From: Ectothiorhodospiraceae bacterium
GTDB lineage: Bacteria > Pseudomonadota > Gammaproteobacteria > Thiohalomonadales > Thiohalomonadaceae
NCBI GenBank assembly: GCA_007125455.1
Contig: SLDE01000220.1
Location: forward strand, 1 to 17,418
Direction of reading: 5' to 3'
Length of the DNA stretch: 17,418 nucleotides
Below the pieces are notes generated by a model. It was not told the DNA's origin and ran no database searches. It saw only the letters and a list, made by a program, of their open reading frames with translations. Position numbers and translations under genes: made by a program. Positions 1-6,923 of the stretch are shown one piece after another. Numbering within the stretch: the first letter of the stretch is position 1; each line of letters opens with the position of its first letter.

Positions 1-7
1 CCGGCCC

Positions 8-430
8 ATGGTAATACGCCGCCAGCGAGGCTTTACCCTGCTCGAGGTGTTGGTTGCGCTGACCATCGTTGCGATTGCGATGGGGGCGCTGATCAAGGTC
101 GGTGGCAGCCAGGCCAGCAATGCCAGCTATCTGCGCGACCGCACCCTCAGCCATTGGGTGGGTATGAACGTGGTCGCCAACTACCAGCTGGCCGAGGACT
201 GGCCTGCCACCGGACGCTTTCAGGGTGAAGAGGAGATGGCCAATCACCGCTGGTTCTGGCGCGCCGAGATCAGCGAGACCTTTGATGTGGATGTGCGTCG
301 CCTCGATGTGATGATACGTGCCCAGGCCCACAGTGATGCCCCGACCATCAGCCAACTAGTGGCCTTTCTGCCGCGCCCCAGCAGCAACACCGCAGCAAGC
401 CAGCCCCCACCTGCGGAGGACGCCCCGTGA
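8..430 (+). CDS. gspI: Type II secretion minor pseudopilin GspI
   Basis: A 140-residue type IV pilin-like protein. Residues 1-8 form a short basic leader ending in Gly8, followed by FTLLEVLVALTIV. This is a class III prepilin peptidase (GspO/PilD) site, with cleavage G8|F9 and Glu at mature position +5. The hydrophobic helix runs to about residue 28. The rest is the small globular domain typical of GspI, including WFWRAEI and VRRLDVMI beta strands, with a Pro/Ser/Ala-rich tail from about residue 123. In the family, GspI nucleates the tip complex with GspJ and GspK on the inner-membrane pseudopilus. The ATG at position 8 is used because the leader is the right length; its ribosome site is mostly outside the window. 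The stop overlaps the gspJ start. The position directly ahead of J and K makes the I assignment firm. Confidence 0.93.
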   Translation: MVIRRQRGFTLLEVLVALTIVAIAMGALIKVGGSQASNASYLRDRTLSHWVGMNVVANYQLAEDWPATGRFQGEEEMANHRWFWRAEISETFDVDVRRLDVMIRAQAHSDAPTISQLVAFLPRPSSNTAASQPPPAEDAP

Positions 431-1080
431 GCACCGCACAGCGCGGCTTTACCCTGCTGGAGATGCTGGTGGCGATCGCCATCTTTGCGCTGGTGGCGAT
501 AATGGCCCATACCGGCTTGCGTAGTGTGCTGAACAACCGCTTGCATGTGGAGCAGCAGGCCGACCGCCTGCAGCAATTGCAGTTGGCCATCACCCTGATC
601 GGACGGGATCTGGTCCAGGCCGTGCCCCGACCGATCCGTGACGAGTTCGGCGATCGCCAGCCCGCCCTGCAAGGGGGCGGGAGCTTTGGTGAGGGCCGAC
701 TGGAATTGACCCACGCCGGTTGGCGTAACCCGGCCGGACAGCCACGCAGTGAGTTACAGCGGGTGGCCTACCGGCTCGGGGAAGAGGGGCTGGAGCGCTG
801 GAGTTGGCAGGTACTGGATCGGGCCCAGGACAGTGAGCCCTACCGGGCGCTGCTGCTGGACGGGGTGGATGAGCTGAGTTTTCGCTTTATGGACGAGCAG
901 CGGCAATGGCACGACCACTGGCCCGTAGAGGCGCTGGAGGGGGATTTGGCCCGCCTGCCCCGGGCAATCGAGGTGATGTTGCAGCTTGACGGACGCGGCA
1001 CCATCCGCCGCCTCTGGCCACTGGTGGAAAACCCGCCCCAGCGCCTATCTGCTGAGCCTCCCCAGGAGCCGGAGCAATGA
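427..1080 (+). CDS. gspJ: Type II secretion minor pseudopilin GspJ
   Basis: A 217-residue pseudopilin with leader MSTAQRG, a predicted prepilin peptidase cut at G7|F8, Glu at mature +5 (FTLLEML) and a hydrophobic helix to about residue 28. The C-terminal domain contains RVAYRLGEEGLERWSWQVLD and DELSFRFMDEQRQWHDHWP, the strand-rich region typical of GspJ. The start is GTG at 427, which overlaps the gspI stop (GTGA). It is supported by a strong GGAGG ribosome site at 415-419, seven bases upstream. In T2SS, GspJ binds GspI and GspK to form the quasi-helical tip that opens or contacts the secretin and recruits substrate. Length matches the family (about 190-220). The tail of about 20 residues is Pro/Gln/Glu-rich and probably disordered. 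Expression should be translationally coupled to gspI. Confidence 0.93.
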   Translation: MSTAQRGFTLLEMLVAIAIFALVAIMAHTGLRSVLNNRLHVEQQADRLQQLQLAITLIGRDLVQAVPRPIRDEFGDRQPALQGGGSFGEGRLELTHAGWRNPAGQPRSELQRVAYRLGEEGLERWSWQVLDRAQDSEPYRALLLDGVDELSFRFMDEQRQWHDHWPVEALEGDLARLPRAIEVMLQLDGRGTIRRLWPLVENPPQRLSAEPPQEPEQ

Positions 1081-1997
1081 AGCGGCAACGGGGGGTAGCG
1101 CTGATCACCGTGTTGCTGCTGGTCGCCCTGGCAACCACCGCCGCGGTGGCGATGACCGCGCGCCAGCAATACGACATCCGCCGTAGCGCCAATCTGCTGG
1201 AGGCGGATCAGGCGATGCTTTATGTGCAGGGGATGGAGGGCTGGGCAGCCCAGGTGCTGCGTCGGGATCGGGAAGAGGGGGAGGTAGACCATCCCGAGGA
1301 GCCCTGGGCCACGGTGCTGCCGCCCATCCCTGTCGATGGCGGCCAGCTTAGCGGTATGCTGGAGGACCGGCAGGGGCGCTTTAACCTCAATAATCTGCTG
1401 CGCGGGGGGGAGATCGACGCGGCCTGGCTGGCCCGCTTTCGCCGCCTGCTGATGGTATTGGAGTTGGACCCGGCCCTTGCCGAGGTGCTGGCCGACTGGC
1501 TGGATGCGGATATCGAGCCGCGCTTTCCCCACGGTGCGGAGGACGGTCACTACCTGGGCCTGGAGCGCCCCTACCGCAGCGCCAACGGCGCGCTGGTGAA
1601 TATCGGCGAATTGCGCCTGCTCGACGGGGTGGATAGTGACATCTACCAGCGACTCGCTCCCCATGTGACGGCCCTGCCCGGTCGCAGCCGCATCAACGTC
1701 AACACCACCACGGCGGCGGTGTTGATGGCCCTGTTCGACGGTCTGGACGAGGCCGGGGCCGAGCAATTGCTGGCCGATCGGGACGAGGATGGCTATCAGA
1801 GTGTGAACGAATTTTTGCAACACCCCGCGTTGGCTGGCCTGGAGGTCGAGGAGCGTAGCATCGGCGTGAGCAGTGGCTACTTTGTGTTAAGGTCTCAGGT
1901 ACAGTTTGGTCGCCTGGTGGTGGCCTGGCAGAGCCTGCTGCAGCGGGGCGACAGTGGGCAGACACGGGTACTACAGCGCAGCCAAGGGGCGCTGTAG
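1077..1997 (+). CDS. gspK: Type II secretion minor pseudopilin GspK
   Basis: A 306-residue protein, the large tip pseudopilin. The leader MKRQRG ends in Gly6 and is followed by VALITVLLLVALATTAAVA; mature position +5 is Thr rather than Glu, a known peculiarity of GspK/XcpX that fits its place at the very tip, where no preceding subunit must be docked. The middle contains GRFNLNNLLRGGEID and DWLDADIEPRFPHGAEDGHY (about residues 141-160), the acidic WxDxD-type region of the alpha domain. Then come RSRINVNTTTAAVLMALFDGL and a repeat-like helix pair ending in DGYQSVNEFL. The start ATG overlaps the gspJ stop (ATGA), with AGGAG at 1064-1068 as ribosome site. A run of seven G bases (1404-1410) lies in the coding sequence without disturbing the frame. 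Length matches the family (about 300-330). Confidence 0.94.
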   Translation: MKRQRGVALITVLLLVALATTAAVAMTARQQYDIRRSANLLEADQAMLYVQGMEGWAAQVLRRDREEGEVDHPEEPWATVLPPIPVDGGQLSGMLEDRQGRFNLNNLLRGGEIDAAWLARFRRLLMVLELDPALAEVLADWLDADIEPRFPHGAEDGHYLGLERPYRSANGALVNIGELRLLDGVDSDIYQRLAPHVTALPGRSRINVNTTTAAVLMALFDGLDEAGAEQLLADRDEDGYQSVNEFLQHPALAGLEVEERSIGVSSGYFVLRSQVQFGRLVVAWQSLLQRGDSGQTRVLQRSQGAL

Positions 1998-2032
1998 TCG
2001 CAGGGCTACGGAAAGTATTGGGTAACTAGAGT

Positions 2033-3232
2033 ATGTCGAACATTTATTATCTACGTCTGAGTGAACAGCCATCGGGAACGGTGCAGTGGTGGCATGGCGA
2101 ACAAGGCGGGCAAGGGACACTGGAGGAGATCCGCCTACCGGCGGGGGCGCGCCTGCAGGTCCTCGCCCCAGCCGGACGTTGCCTCTGTCTCGCCGCCCCG
2201 ATGCCGCCCCTCAAAGGGGCCAGGCTGTTGCAGGCGCTGCCGTTCGCATTGGAGGAGCAACTGGCCGATGAGGTGGAGGCCTACCACGTTGTGCCAGCGG
2301 GGCGCCGCGAGGATGGTCAGCAACTTGCGGTGGCGGTGGCACGGGCCGAGTTGCAGGCGTGGTTGGACAGCTTGCAGCGCCACGAACTGCGTGCCCACGC
2401 CCTCTACCACGAAGGCCTCGCCCTGCCGTATCAGCCACAGGCCTGGACCCTGCTGCTGGAGGATCGCCAGGCGCTGTTGCGCAGCGGGCCCCATCAGGCG
2501 GTAGCGATGCCACTGGACGCCCTGCAAGGCTGGTTGCAACTGGCCTGGCAGGGGCGTGAGGAAGGGGTTGAGGGGGTGATGATCCACGATGCACGCCAAC
2601 AAGACGCTACACCGCTGGCGGCCTTGTTGCCGACGGGGATCCCCCCCCTGGAACAACACTCAAGCTCATCGCCACTGGCATTGATGGCCGCCGGGCTGAG
2701 CCAGACCGCTGGGGTCAACCTGCTCAGTGGTGAGTTCAGCCCCCGTGAGCGCATGGGCAAGCTGTGGCGCCCCTGGCGCCCGGCGGCGGCCCTGTTGGGG
2801 GTCTGGCTGTTGCTACAGGGGGGGCTGGCCATCAGTGAATACCGGCAACTCAAACAGCAGGACGAGGCACTCTATCAGGCGATCATCGCCAGCTATCGCG
2901 AGGCCTTCCCCGAGGCGGTCAATATCGTCAACCCGCAGTTGCAGATGGAGCGCCAGTTGGCCGAGTTGCGCTCCGGGGGCAGCCGCAGCGCCTTTGTCGA
3001 GTTGCTTAATGCCGCCGCGCCACAACTGGCCGCCGCCGAACAGACCACCCTGCGTACCCTGCGCTATCGCCAGGGCGAGCTGGAGCTGGAACTGGCGCTG
3101 GCCTCGCTGGCCCAGTTGGAAACCCTGATGGACGCACTGGAGCAGCAGGGCCTGGAGGTGGACAACCGGGGTGCGACCAGCGCCGATGACGAGGTGCGGG
3201 CACGTCTGGCACTGCGCGGGGGAGGACTGTGA
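2033..3232 (+). CDS. gspL: Type II secretion inner-membrane platform protein GspL
   Basis: A 399-residue bitopic membrane protein. Residues 1-245 form the cytoplasmic actin-like (ASKHA-fold) domain that binds the N-terminal domain of the secretion ATPase GspE. The signature NLLSGEFSPRE (about 229-239) sits just before the membrane, as in other GspL proteins. One transmembrane helix lies at about 250-267 (AAALLGVWLLLQGGLAI). A periplasmic coiled coil (SEYRQLKQQDEALYQ onwards) and a ferredoxin-like domain (about 320-399) follow and pair with GspM. There is a 35-base gap after gspK and no strong Shine-Dalgarno before the ATG, so translation may depend on upstream ribosomes. The TGA stop shares one base with the preferred gspM ATG. 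The coding region contains a run of eight C (2641-2648) and a run of seven G (2818-2824); both are in frame here. Confidence 0.92.
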   Translation: MSNIYYLRLSEQPSGTVQWWHGEQGGQGTLEEIRLPAGARLQVLAPAGRCLCLAAPMPPLKGARLLQALPFALEEQLADEVEAYHVVPAGRREDGQQLAVAVARAELQAWLDSLQRHELRAHALYHEGLALPYQPQAWTLLLEDRQALLRSGPHQAVAMPLDALQGWLQLAWQGREEGVEGVMIHDARQQDATPLAALLPTGIPPLEQHSSSSPLALMAAGLSQTAGVNLLSGEFSPRERMGKLWRPWRPAAALLGVWLLLQGGLAISEYRQLKQQDEALYQAIIASYREAFPEAVNIVNPQLQMERQLAELRSGGSRSAFVELLNAAAPQLAAAEQTTLRTLRYRQGELELELALASLAQLETLMDALEQQGLEVDNRGATSADDEVRARLALRGGGL

Positions 3233-3708
3233 TGAGGGCGTATTGGCAAAACCTCCAAGCCAGGGAGCGCGCCATCTTGCTTGGTGGTGGCGCGGTGCTG
3301 GTGCTGTTATTGCTCTACCTGCTGGTGATCGAGCCCTGGCAACAGAACACCGCTTCGCTGCATCAGAGCATTGCCAACCAGCAGGAGACCCTGCGCTTTG
3401 TGCAGCAGGGGGCGGTTGAGGTCAAGGCCTTGCGTGGCAGTGCCGAGGCCGGGGCTGGCCCGTCGGGGCAGTCGCTGATGGGGTTGGTCGACTCCAGTGC
3501 GCGCGCCGCCGGGATCGGTTCGGCCATCCGTCAGGTGCGCCCGGACAACCAGGGGGTATCGGTACGCCTGGAGAACGCTCCGTTCGACGACACCCTGCGC
3601 TGGCTGGGTGGGCTCTACAGGGAACAGGCGATCCGTGTGGACAGCTTCACTATGGAACGCCTGCCCGAGAGCGGTCGTGTTAACGCCAGCGTGAGTTTGC
3701 AGCGATGA
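3232..3708 (+). CDS. gspM: Type II secretion inner-membrane protein GspM
   Basis: A protein of 158 residues. A short cytoplasmic N-terminus (MRAYWQNLQARERAI) leads into one transmembrane helix at about 14-34 (LLGGGAVLVLLLLYLLVIEPW). The periplasmic part has a coiled coil (about 35-60) and a small ferredoxin-like domain ending in VDSFTMERLPESGRVNASVSL, a typical GspM finish. GspM stabilises GspL and links it to the pseudopilus machinery. ATG at 3232 is chosen over the in-frame GTG at 3229: the GGAGG at 3221-3225 is six bases from the ATG but only three from the GTG. The start shares one base with the gspL stop, and the stop overlaps the gspN start (ATGA), so L, M and N are translationally coupled. 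The GTG start would add one residue. Confidence 0.9.
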   Translation: MRAYWQNLQARERAILLGGGAVLVLLLLYLLVIEPWQQNTASLHQSIANQQETLRFVQQGAVEVKALRGSAEAGAGPSGQSLMGLVDSSARAAGIGSAIRQVRPDNQGVSVRLENAPFDDTLRWLGGLYREQAIRVDSFTMERLPESGRVNASVSLQR

Positions 3709-4484
3709 AACGTAGCCTACTGTTCAGTGCCATTGGCCTGTCGGCCTATCTGATCTTTTTGCTCCACTCTCTGCCCGCCGCGCAGGTATGGCGCTTTGCG
3801 GCTGAGCCCCTGGCAGAGCAGGTGCCAGCCCTGCAATTGCACGGCCCGAACGGCAGCCTCTGGCGGGGCGGGGCGGAACAACTGGCCTGGGATGGTTTGC
3901 CTGTCGGACGAATGGATTGGCAGCTGGCACATTGGCCGCTGCTGCGTGGCCGGTTGCACGCCGAGGTCTCCCTGCAACAGGGGGATGGCCACTTGCAGGG
4001 GCAGCTTCGCTACCCACTGAAGGGAGAGCAACTGCAGCTGAAGGACTGGCGTGGTCAATGGCCGATCCAGCAGCTGGCTGTGCAACTGCCGACCCTGCCG
4101 GTGGCGCTGGATGGCCAGCTCGGACTGCAATTGGCCTCCCTGCAGCTTGGTCCCGATGGCTGGCCACAGGCACTGCAGGGGCGTTTGAGCTGGCATCAGG
4201 CCCGGCTGCTGATGGGGGAGGCCATTCCGCTGGGGGATCTGAGCGCCGAGCTGAGTCGCTCGGATGATGGCCGCCTACAGGCCCACATTCGCGATCACGG
4301 CGGTCCGTTGCGGATCGAGGCTGAGCTGAGCCTGCAGCCCGGTGGCCGTTATCGTATCGATGGCCGGGTAGGTGCCGCCGAAGGGGCGGATGCCCGGCTG
4401 CCACAAACCCTCGCCCTGCTTGGACGAGCTGATAGCGATGGCATGTACCCGTTGGTTTTGCAGGGGAATATGCCCGTGTTTTAG
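3705..4484 (+). CDS. gspN: Type II secretion protein GspN
   Basis: A 259-residue protein at the end of the gsp operon. Residues 5-22 form an uncleaved signal anchor or transmembrane helix (LLFSAIGLSAYLIFLLHSL). The rest is periplasmic and unusually rich in Leu, Gln and Gly, with alternating polar/hydrophobic beta strands (LHGPNGSLWRGGAEQLAWDG, GLPVGRMDWQLAHWPLLRGRL). The LHGPNGSLWRG motif and this strand pattern are typical of the T2SS protein N family, which has AsmA/lipid-transfer-like architecture. GspN is absent from many T2SS loci and its exact job is unsettled. The ATG overlaps the gspM stop with no clear ribosome site of its own, implying coupling. A 109-base gap carrying the ndk promoter follows. 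I see no intrinsic terminator, so read-through into ndk is possible. Confidence 0.88.
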   Translation: MKRSLLFSAIGLSAYLIFLLHSLPAAQVWRFAAEPLAEQVPALQLHGPNGSLWRGGAEQLAWDGLPVGRMDWQLAHWPLLRGRLHAEVSLQQGDGHLQGQLRYPLKGEQLQLKDWRGQWPIQQLAVQLPTLPVALDGQLGLQLASLQLGPDGWPQALQGRLSWHQARLLMGEAIPLGDLSAELSRSDDGRLQAHIRDHGGPLRIEAELSLQPGGRYRIDGRVGAAEGADARLPQTLALLGRADSDGMYPLVLQGNMPVF

Positions 4485-4518
4485 CCACTGCCCATTTTTC
4501 GCAATGGCGTTCACGGCA

Positions 4519-4548
4519 CTGGCACCCCCGTGCAAGCCTGCGTATAAT
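4519..4548 (+). promoter_or_regulatory. Candidate sigma70 promoter of ndk
   Basis: A perfect TATAAT -10 box at 4543-4548 is preceded, after an 18-base spacer, by CTGGCA at 4519-4524 (four of six matches to TTGACA). It lies 45 bases upstream of the ndk ATG. This is the best consensus -10 in the window. The -35 is weak and the start site is not shown by sequence alone. Confidence 0.55.
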
Positions 4549-4593
4549 CGCGCCATTCAAGATAACTTAACCCCATCGTTTTACGGAGATCCC

Positions 4594-5025
4594 ATGGCTA
4601 TCGAACGCACCATTTCCATCATCAAGCCCGACGCCGTTGCCAAGAATGTGATCGGCGAGATCTACAGCCGTTTTGAAAAGGCCGGTCTGAAGATCGTTGC
4701 CGCGCGCATGATGCAGCTGAGCCAGGAGCAGGCCGGTGCCTTCTACGCAGTGCATAAAGAGCGCCCGTTCTTCAACGATCTGGTCGGCTTCATGACCTCT
4801 GGCCCGGTAATGGTACAGGTACTGGAAGGCGAGGACGCCATCGCCAAGAATCGTGAAGTGATGGGTGCCACCAACCCGAAAGAAGCGGCTCCGGGTACCA
4901 TTCGCGCCGATTTCGCGGAATCTATCGACGCCAACGCTGTCCATGGCTCCGACGCACCCGAAACCGCTGAGCAAGAGATGGCCTTCTTCTTCAAGCCAGA
5001 GGAGCTGTGCCCTCGCACCCGCTAA
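4594..5025 (+). CDS. ndk: Nucleoside diphosphate kinase
   Basis: A 143-residue enzyme, the usual length of bacterial Ndk. It transfers the gamma phosphate of ATP to other (d)NDPs through a phospho-histidine intermediate, keeping NTP and dNTP pools balanced in the cytoplasm. The catalytic histidine is His117 in NAVHGSD, the same number as in E. coli. The N-terminus MAIERTISIIKPDAVAKN carries the conserved Lys11 of the KPDA motif, and the Kpn-loop region (VMGATNPKEAAPGTIRADF, about 89-107) is intact. The ATG at 4594 is preceded by GGAG at 4585-4588. Upstream in-frame codons back to 4372 belong to an overlapping open frame within gspN and are not coding for this protein. Codon choice is cleaner than in the gsp genes, as expected for a well-expressed gene. 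rlmN follows 28 bases later. Confidence 0.98.
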   Translation: MAIERTISIIKPDAVAKNVIGEIYSRFEKAGLKIVAARMMQLSQEQAGAFYAVHKERPFFNDLVGFMTSGPVMVQVLEGEDAIAKNREVMGATNPKEAAPGTIRADFAESIDANAVHGSDAPETAEQEMAFFFKPEELCPRTR

Positions 5026-5053
5026 GGCGGGCAATCCACCGAGTGGGTAAACC

Positions 5054-6163
5054 ATGACTGAGTCTGCCAGAACAAATCTGTATGGTCTGACCAGGGAAGC
5101 TATGGAGGCCTTCTTCACCGCTATGGGGGAGAAGGCCTTTCGCGCTTCTCAGGTGATGAAGTGGATGTACCAGGATGGGGTCGACGACTTCGAGCAAATG
5201 ACCAACCTGAGCAAGGCCCTGCGCGCGCGCCTGGCCGAGTGTGCCGAGTTGCGTCTGCCCGAGGTGGTGCGCGAGATGCCCTCCAGCGATGGCACCATCA
5301 AATGGTTGCTCAAGGTGGACGATACCAACCACATCGAGATGGTCTACATCCCCGAAGAGGGCAGGGCGACCCTGTGCGTCTCCTCCCAGGTGGGCTGTAC
5401 CCTGGCCTGTAGCTTCTGCTCTACCGCTCGGCAGGGTTTTAACCGCAATCTCAGCGCCGCCGAGATCGTCGGTCAGGTGATGTTGGCCAGCAAGCTCATC
5501 GGTCTGCCCGAAAACAAGGGCGAGCATGTGATCACCAATGTGGTGATGATGGGCATGGGCGAACCTTTGCTTAATCTCGATAACGTGGTCAAGGCCATGG
5601 ATCTGATGCAGGAGGATCTGGCCTTTGGGATCTCCAAACGCCGGGTTACCCTCAGCACCGCCGGGGTGGTGCCGGGGATCGACGCCCTGCGTGAGGAGAG
5701 TGATGTCAGCCTGGCGGTATCGCTGCACGCCCCCAATGACCCGCTGCGTGATGAGTTGGTGCCGATCAATAAAAAGTATCCGATCCGCGAACTGATGGCC
5801 GCTTGCAAGCGCTATGTGGCGGGCAAGGCGCGCCGTCGTGTGACCTTCGAGTACGTGATGCTGGCCGGGGTGAATGACAGTGAGGCCCATGCCCGCGAGT
5901 TGGTGAAGATCCTGCGTGGGGTGCCAGCCAAGCTCAACCTGATCCCCTTTAACCCCTTTCCTGGCTCGCCTTATCAGTGCTCCAGTGCGCAGGCCATCAA
6001 CGCCTTTCGCGAAGTGGTGATGCAGGCGGGGATCATTACCGTGACCCGCAAGACCCGTGGGGACGACATCGATGCGGCCTGTGGGCAGTTGGCAGGCAAG
6101 GTCTCGGATCGCACCCGTCGTAGTGAACGTTTTCTCATCAAGGAGGAGAAGATCGCCTCATGA
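5054..6163 (+). CDS. rlmN: Dual-specificity rRNA/tRNA adenine-C2 methyltransferase RlmN
   Basis: A 369-residue radical SAM enzyme that methylates C2 of A2503 in 23S rRNA and of A37 in some tRNAs. The radical SAM cluster motif CTLACSFC gives Cys115, Cys119 and Cys122. Cys108 (LCVSSQVGC) matches E. coli Cys118. Cys343 (IDAACGQLAG) matches the catalytic E. coli Cys355 that carries the methyl group, so both mechanistic cysteines are present. GMGEP (167-171) is the SAM-binding glycine motif. The N-terminal accessory domain (1-90) with GEKAFRASQVMKWMY contacts RNA. The ATG at 5054 follows the ndk stop by 28 bases and has only a weak GAGTGGG ribosome site. Short GC stems around the ndk stop (5018-5031, 5036-5046) have no U tract, so transcription from ndk probably continues. 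The stop overlaps pilW (ATGA). Confidence 0.97.
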   Translation: MTESARTNLYGLTREAMEAFFTAMGEKAFRASQVMKWMYQDGVDDFEQMTNLSKALRARLAECAELRLPEVVREMPSSDGTIKWLLKVDDTNHIEMVYIPEEGRATLCVSSQVGCTLACSFCSTARQGFNRNLSAAEIVGQVMLASKLIGLPENKGEHVITNVVMMGMGEPLLNLDNVVKAMDLMQEDLAFGISKRRVTLSTAGVVPGIDALREESDVSLAVSLHAPNDPLRDELVPINKKYPIRELMAACKRYVAGKARRRVTFEYVMLAGVNDSEAHARELVKILRGVPAKLNLIPFNPFPGSPYQCSSAQAINAFREVVMQAGIITVTRKTRGDDIDAACGQLAGKVSDRTRRSERFLIKEEKIAS

Positions 6164-6909
6164 AACTACTCGTACTGTTTACTGCTGTCTCGCTCTTTAT
6201 GCTCAGCGGCTGTGCCTCCACCCCCGGTGGTCGGGATGTGGATCGCACCAGCGCTGCCGATGCCAATGCCGAACTGGGTCTGCGCTATATGTTGCAGGGC
6301 GACCTGGAAGTGGCGATGGAGAAGCTCGAACGTGCACTGGAGTTTGATTCTCGCCATGTCCCGGCGCACCACTATACGGCCGAGCTATACCGGCGTCTGG
6401 ATCGAGACGACAGGGCCAGCAGGCACTTTGCCCTGGCGGTGCGCCATAGCCGCGAGCCCGATTATGCCCTGTTCAATAATTACGGGGCCTTCCTCTGCAG
6501 TCAGGGGGAGTACGACAAGGGGGAGGAGCAGTTTCTCAAGGTATTGGAGAACCCGGTCTACTCGCGTCCCGATCAGGTCTATGAGAACCTTGGCCTGTGC
6601 ATGGAGAGCAAGGGGGATCTGGATAAGGCACAGAGCTACCTGCGCCAGGGTCTGAACCTGAACGCCCGTGCGCCACGCAGCCTGTTGGCGATGGCCAGGA
6701 TCAACTTTGAACAGGAAAACCACCTCTCTACCCGTGCCTACCTGCAACGCTTTCGTGAGGTTGCGCGGCATACCCCCGAGTCCTTGTGGCTAGGGATCCG
6801 TACCGAGCGTATTCTGGGCGATCGCAATGCGCTTGGCAGCTACAGTCTGTCGTTGCAGCGCAACTTTCCTGATGCCGAAGAAACTCGCCTCTACCTTGAA
6901 TCCCGATAA
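6160..6909 (+). CDS. pilW: Type IV pilus biogenesis/stability lipoprotein PilW (PilF), TPR pilotin
   Basis: A 249-residue outer-membrane lipoprotein. The signal peptide ends in the lipobox LSGC with lipidated Cys18; Ala follows at +2, predicting outer-membrane sorting by Lol. From about residue 35 it consists of TPR helical pairs (NAELGLRYMLQGDLEVAMEK, YENLGLCMESKGDLDKAQSY). FNNYGAFLCSQGEYDKGEEQF (about 105-125) is a family signature. In Pseudomonas and Neisseria this protein pilots the secretin PilQ to the outer membrane or stabilises it, so the host probably makes type IV pili even though no other pil gene is in view. AGGAGG at 6141-6146 lies in the end of rlmN, 13 bases from the ATG. The rlmN-pilF-rodZ order is the Pseudomonas arrangement. 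PilF and PilW are names for the same family in different species. Confidence 0.93.
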   Translation: MKLLVLFTAVSLFMLSGCASTPGGRDVDRTSAADANAELGLRYMLQGDLEVAMEKLERALEFDSRHVPAHHYTAELYRRLDRDDRASRHFALAVRHSREPDYALFNNYGAFLCSQGEYDKGEEQFLKVLENPVYSRPDQVYENLGLCMESKGDLDKAQSYLRQGLNLNARAPRSLLAMARINFEQENHLSTRAYLQRFREVARHTPESLWLGIRTERILGDRNALGSYSLSLQRNFPDAEETRLYLESR

Positions 6910-6923
6910 CAGGTCACACGCCC

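Noticed and set aside
465..496. GCTGGTGG octamers (465-472, 489-496, also 10968-10975), identical to E. coli Chi
   Set aside because: They fall where Leu-Val codon pairs (CTG GTG G) are common in GC-rich genes. Chi sequence is not conserved outside enterics, so no functional claim is justified.
840..1823. A 327-codon minus-strand frame opposite gspJ/gspK
   Set aside because: It crosses two real genes, lacks family features and has a Gln/His-rich composition typical of antisense shadows.
4372..4593. A possible N-terminal extension of Ndk from an ATG at 4372
   Set aside because: It overlaps gspN and the ndk promoter, and would add 74 residues absent from a family of fixed length with His117 numbering.
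5018..5046. Two short GC stems after ndk as a terminator
   Set aside because: The stems are 4-5 bp with no U tract, and the conserved operon continues 28 bases later.
4991..5890. A 299-codon His-rich minus-strand frame opposite rlmN
   Set aside because: The histidine richness comes from reading ATG/GTG-rich codons backwards. RlmN with all catalytic cysteines occupies the + strand.
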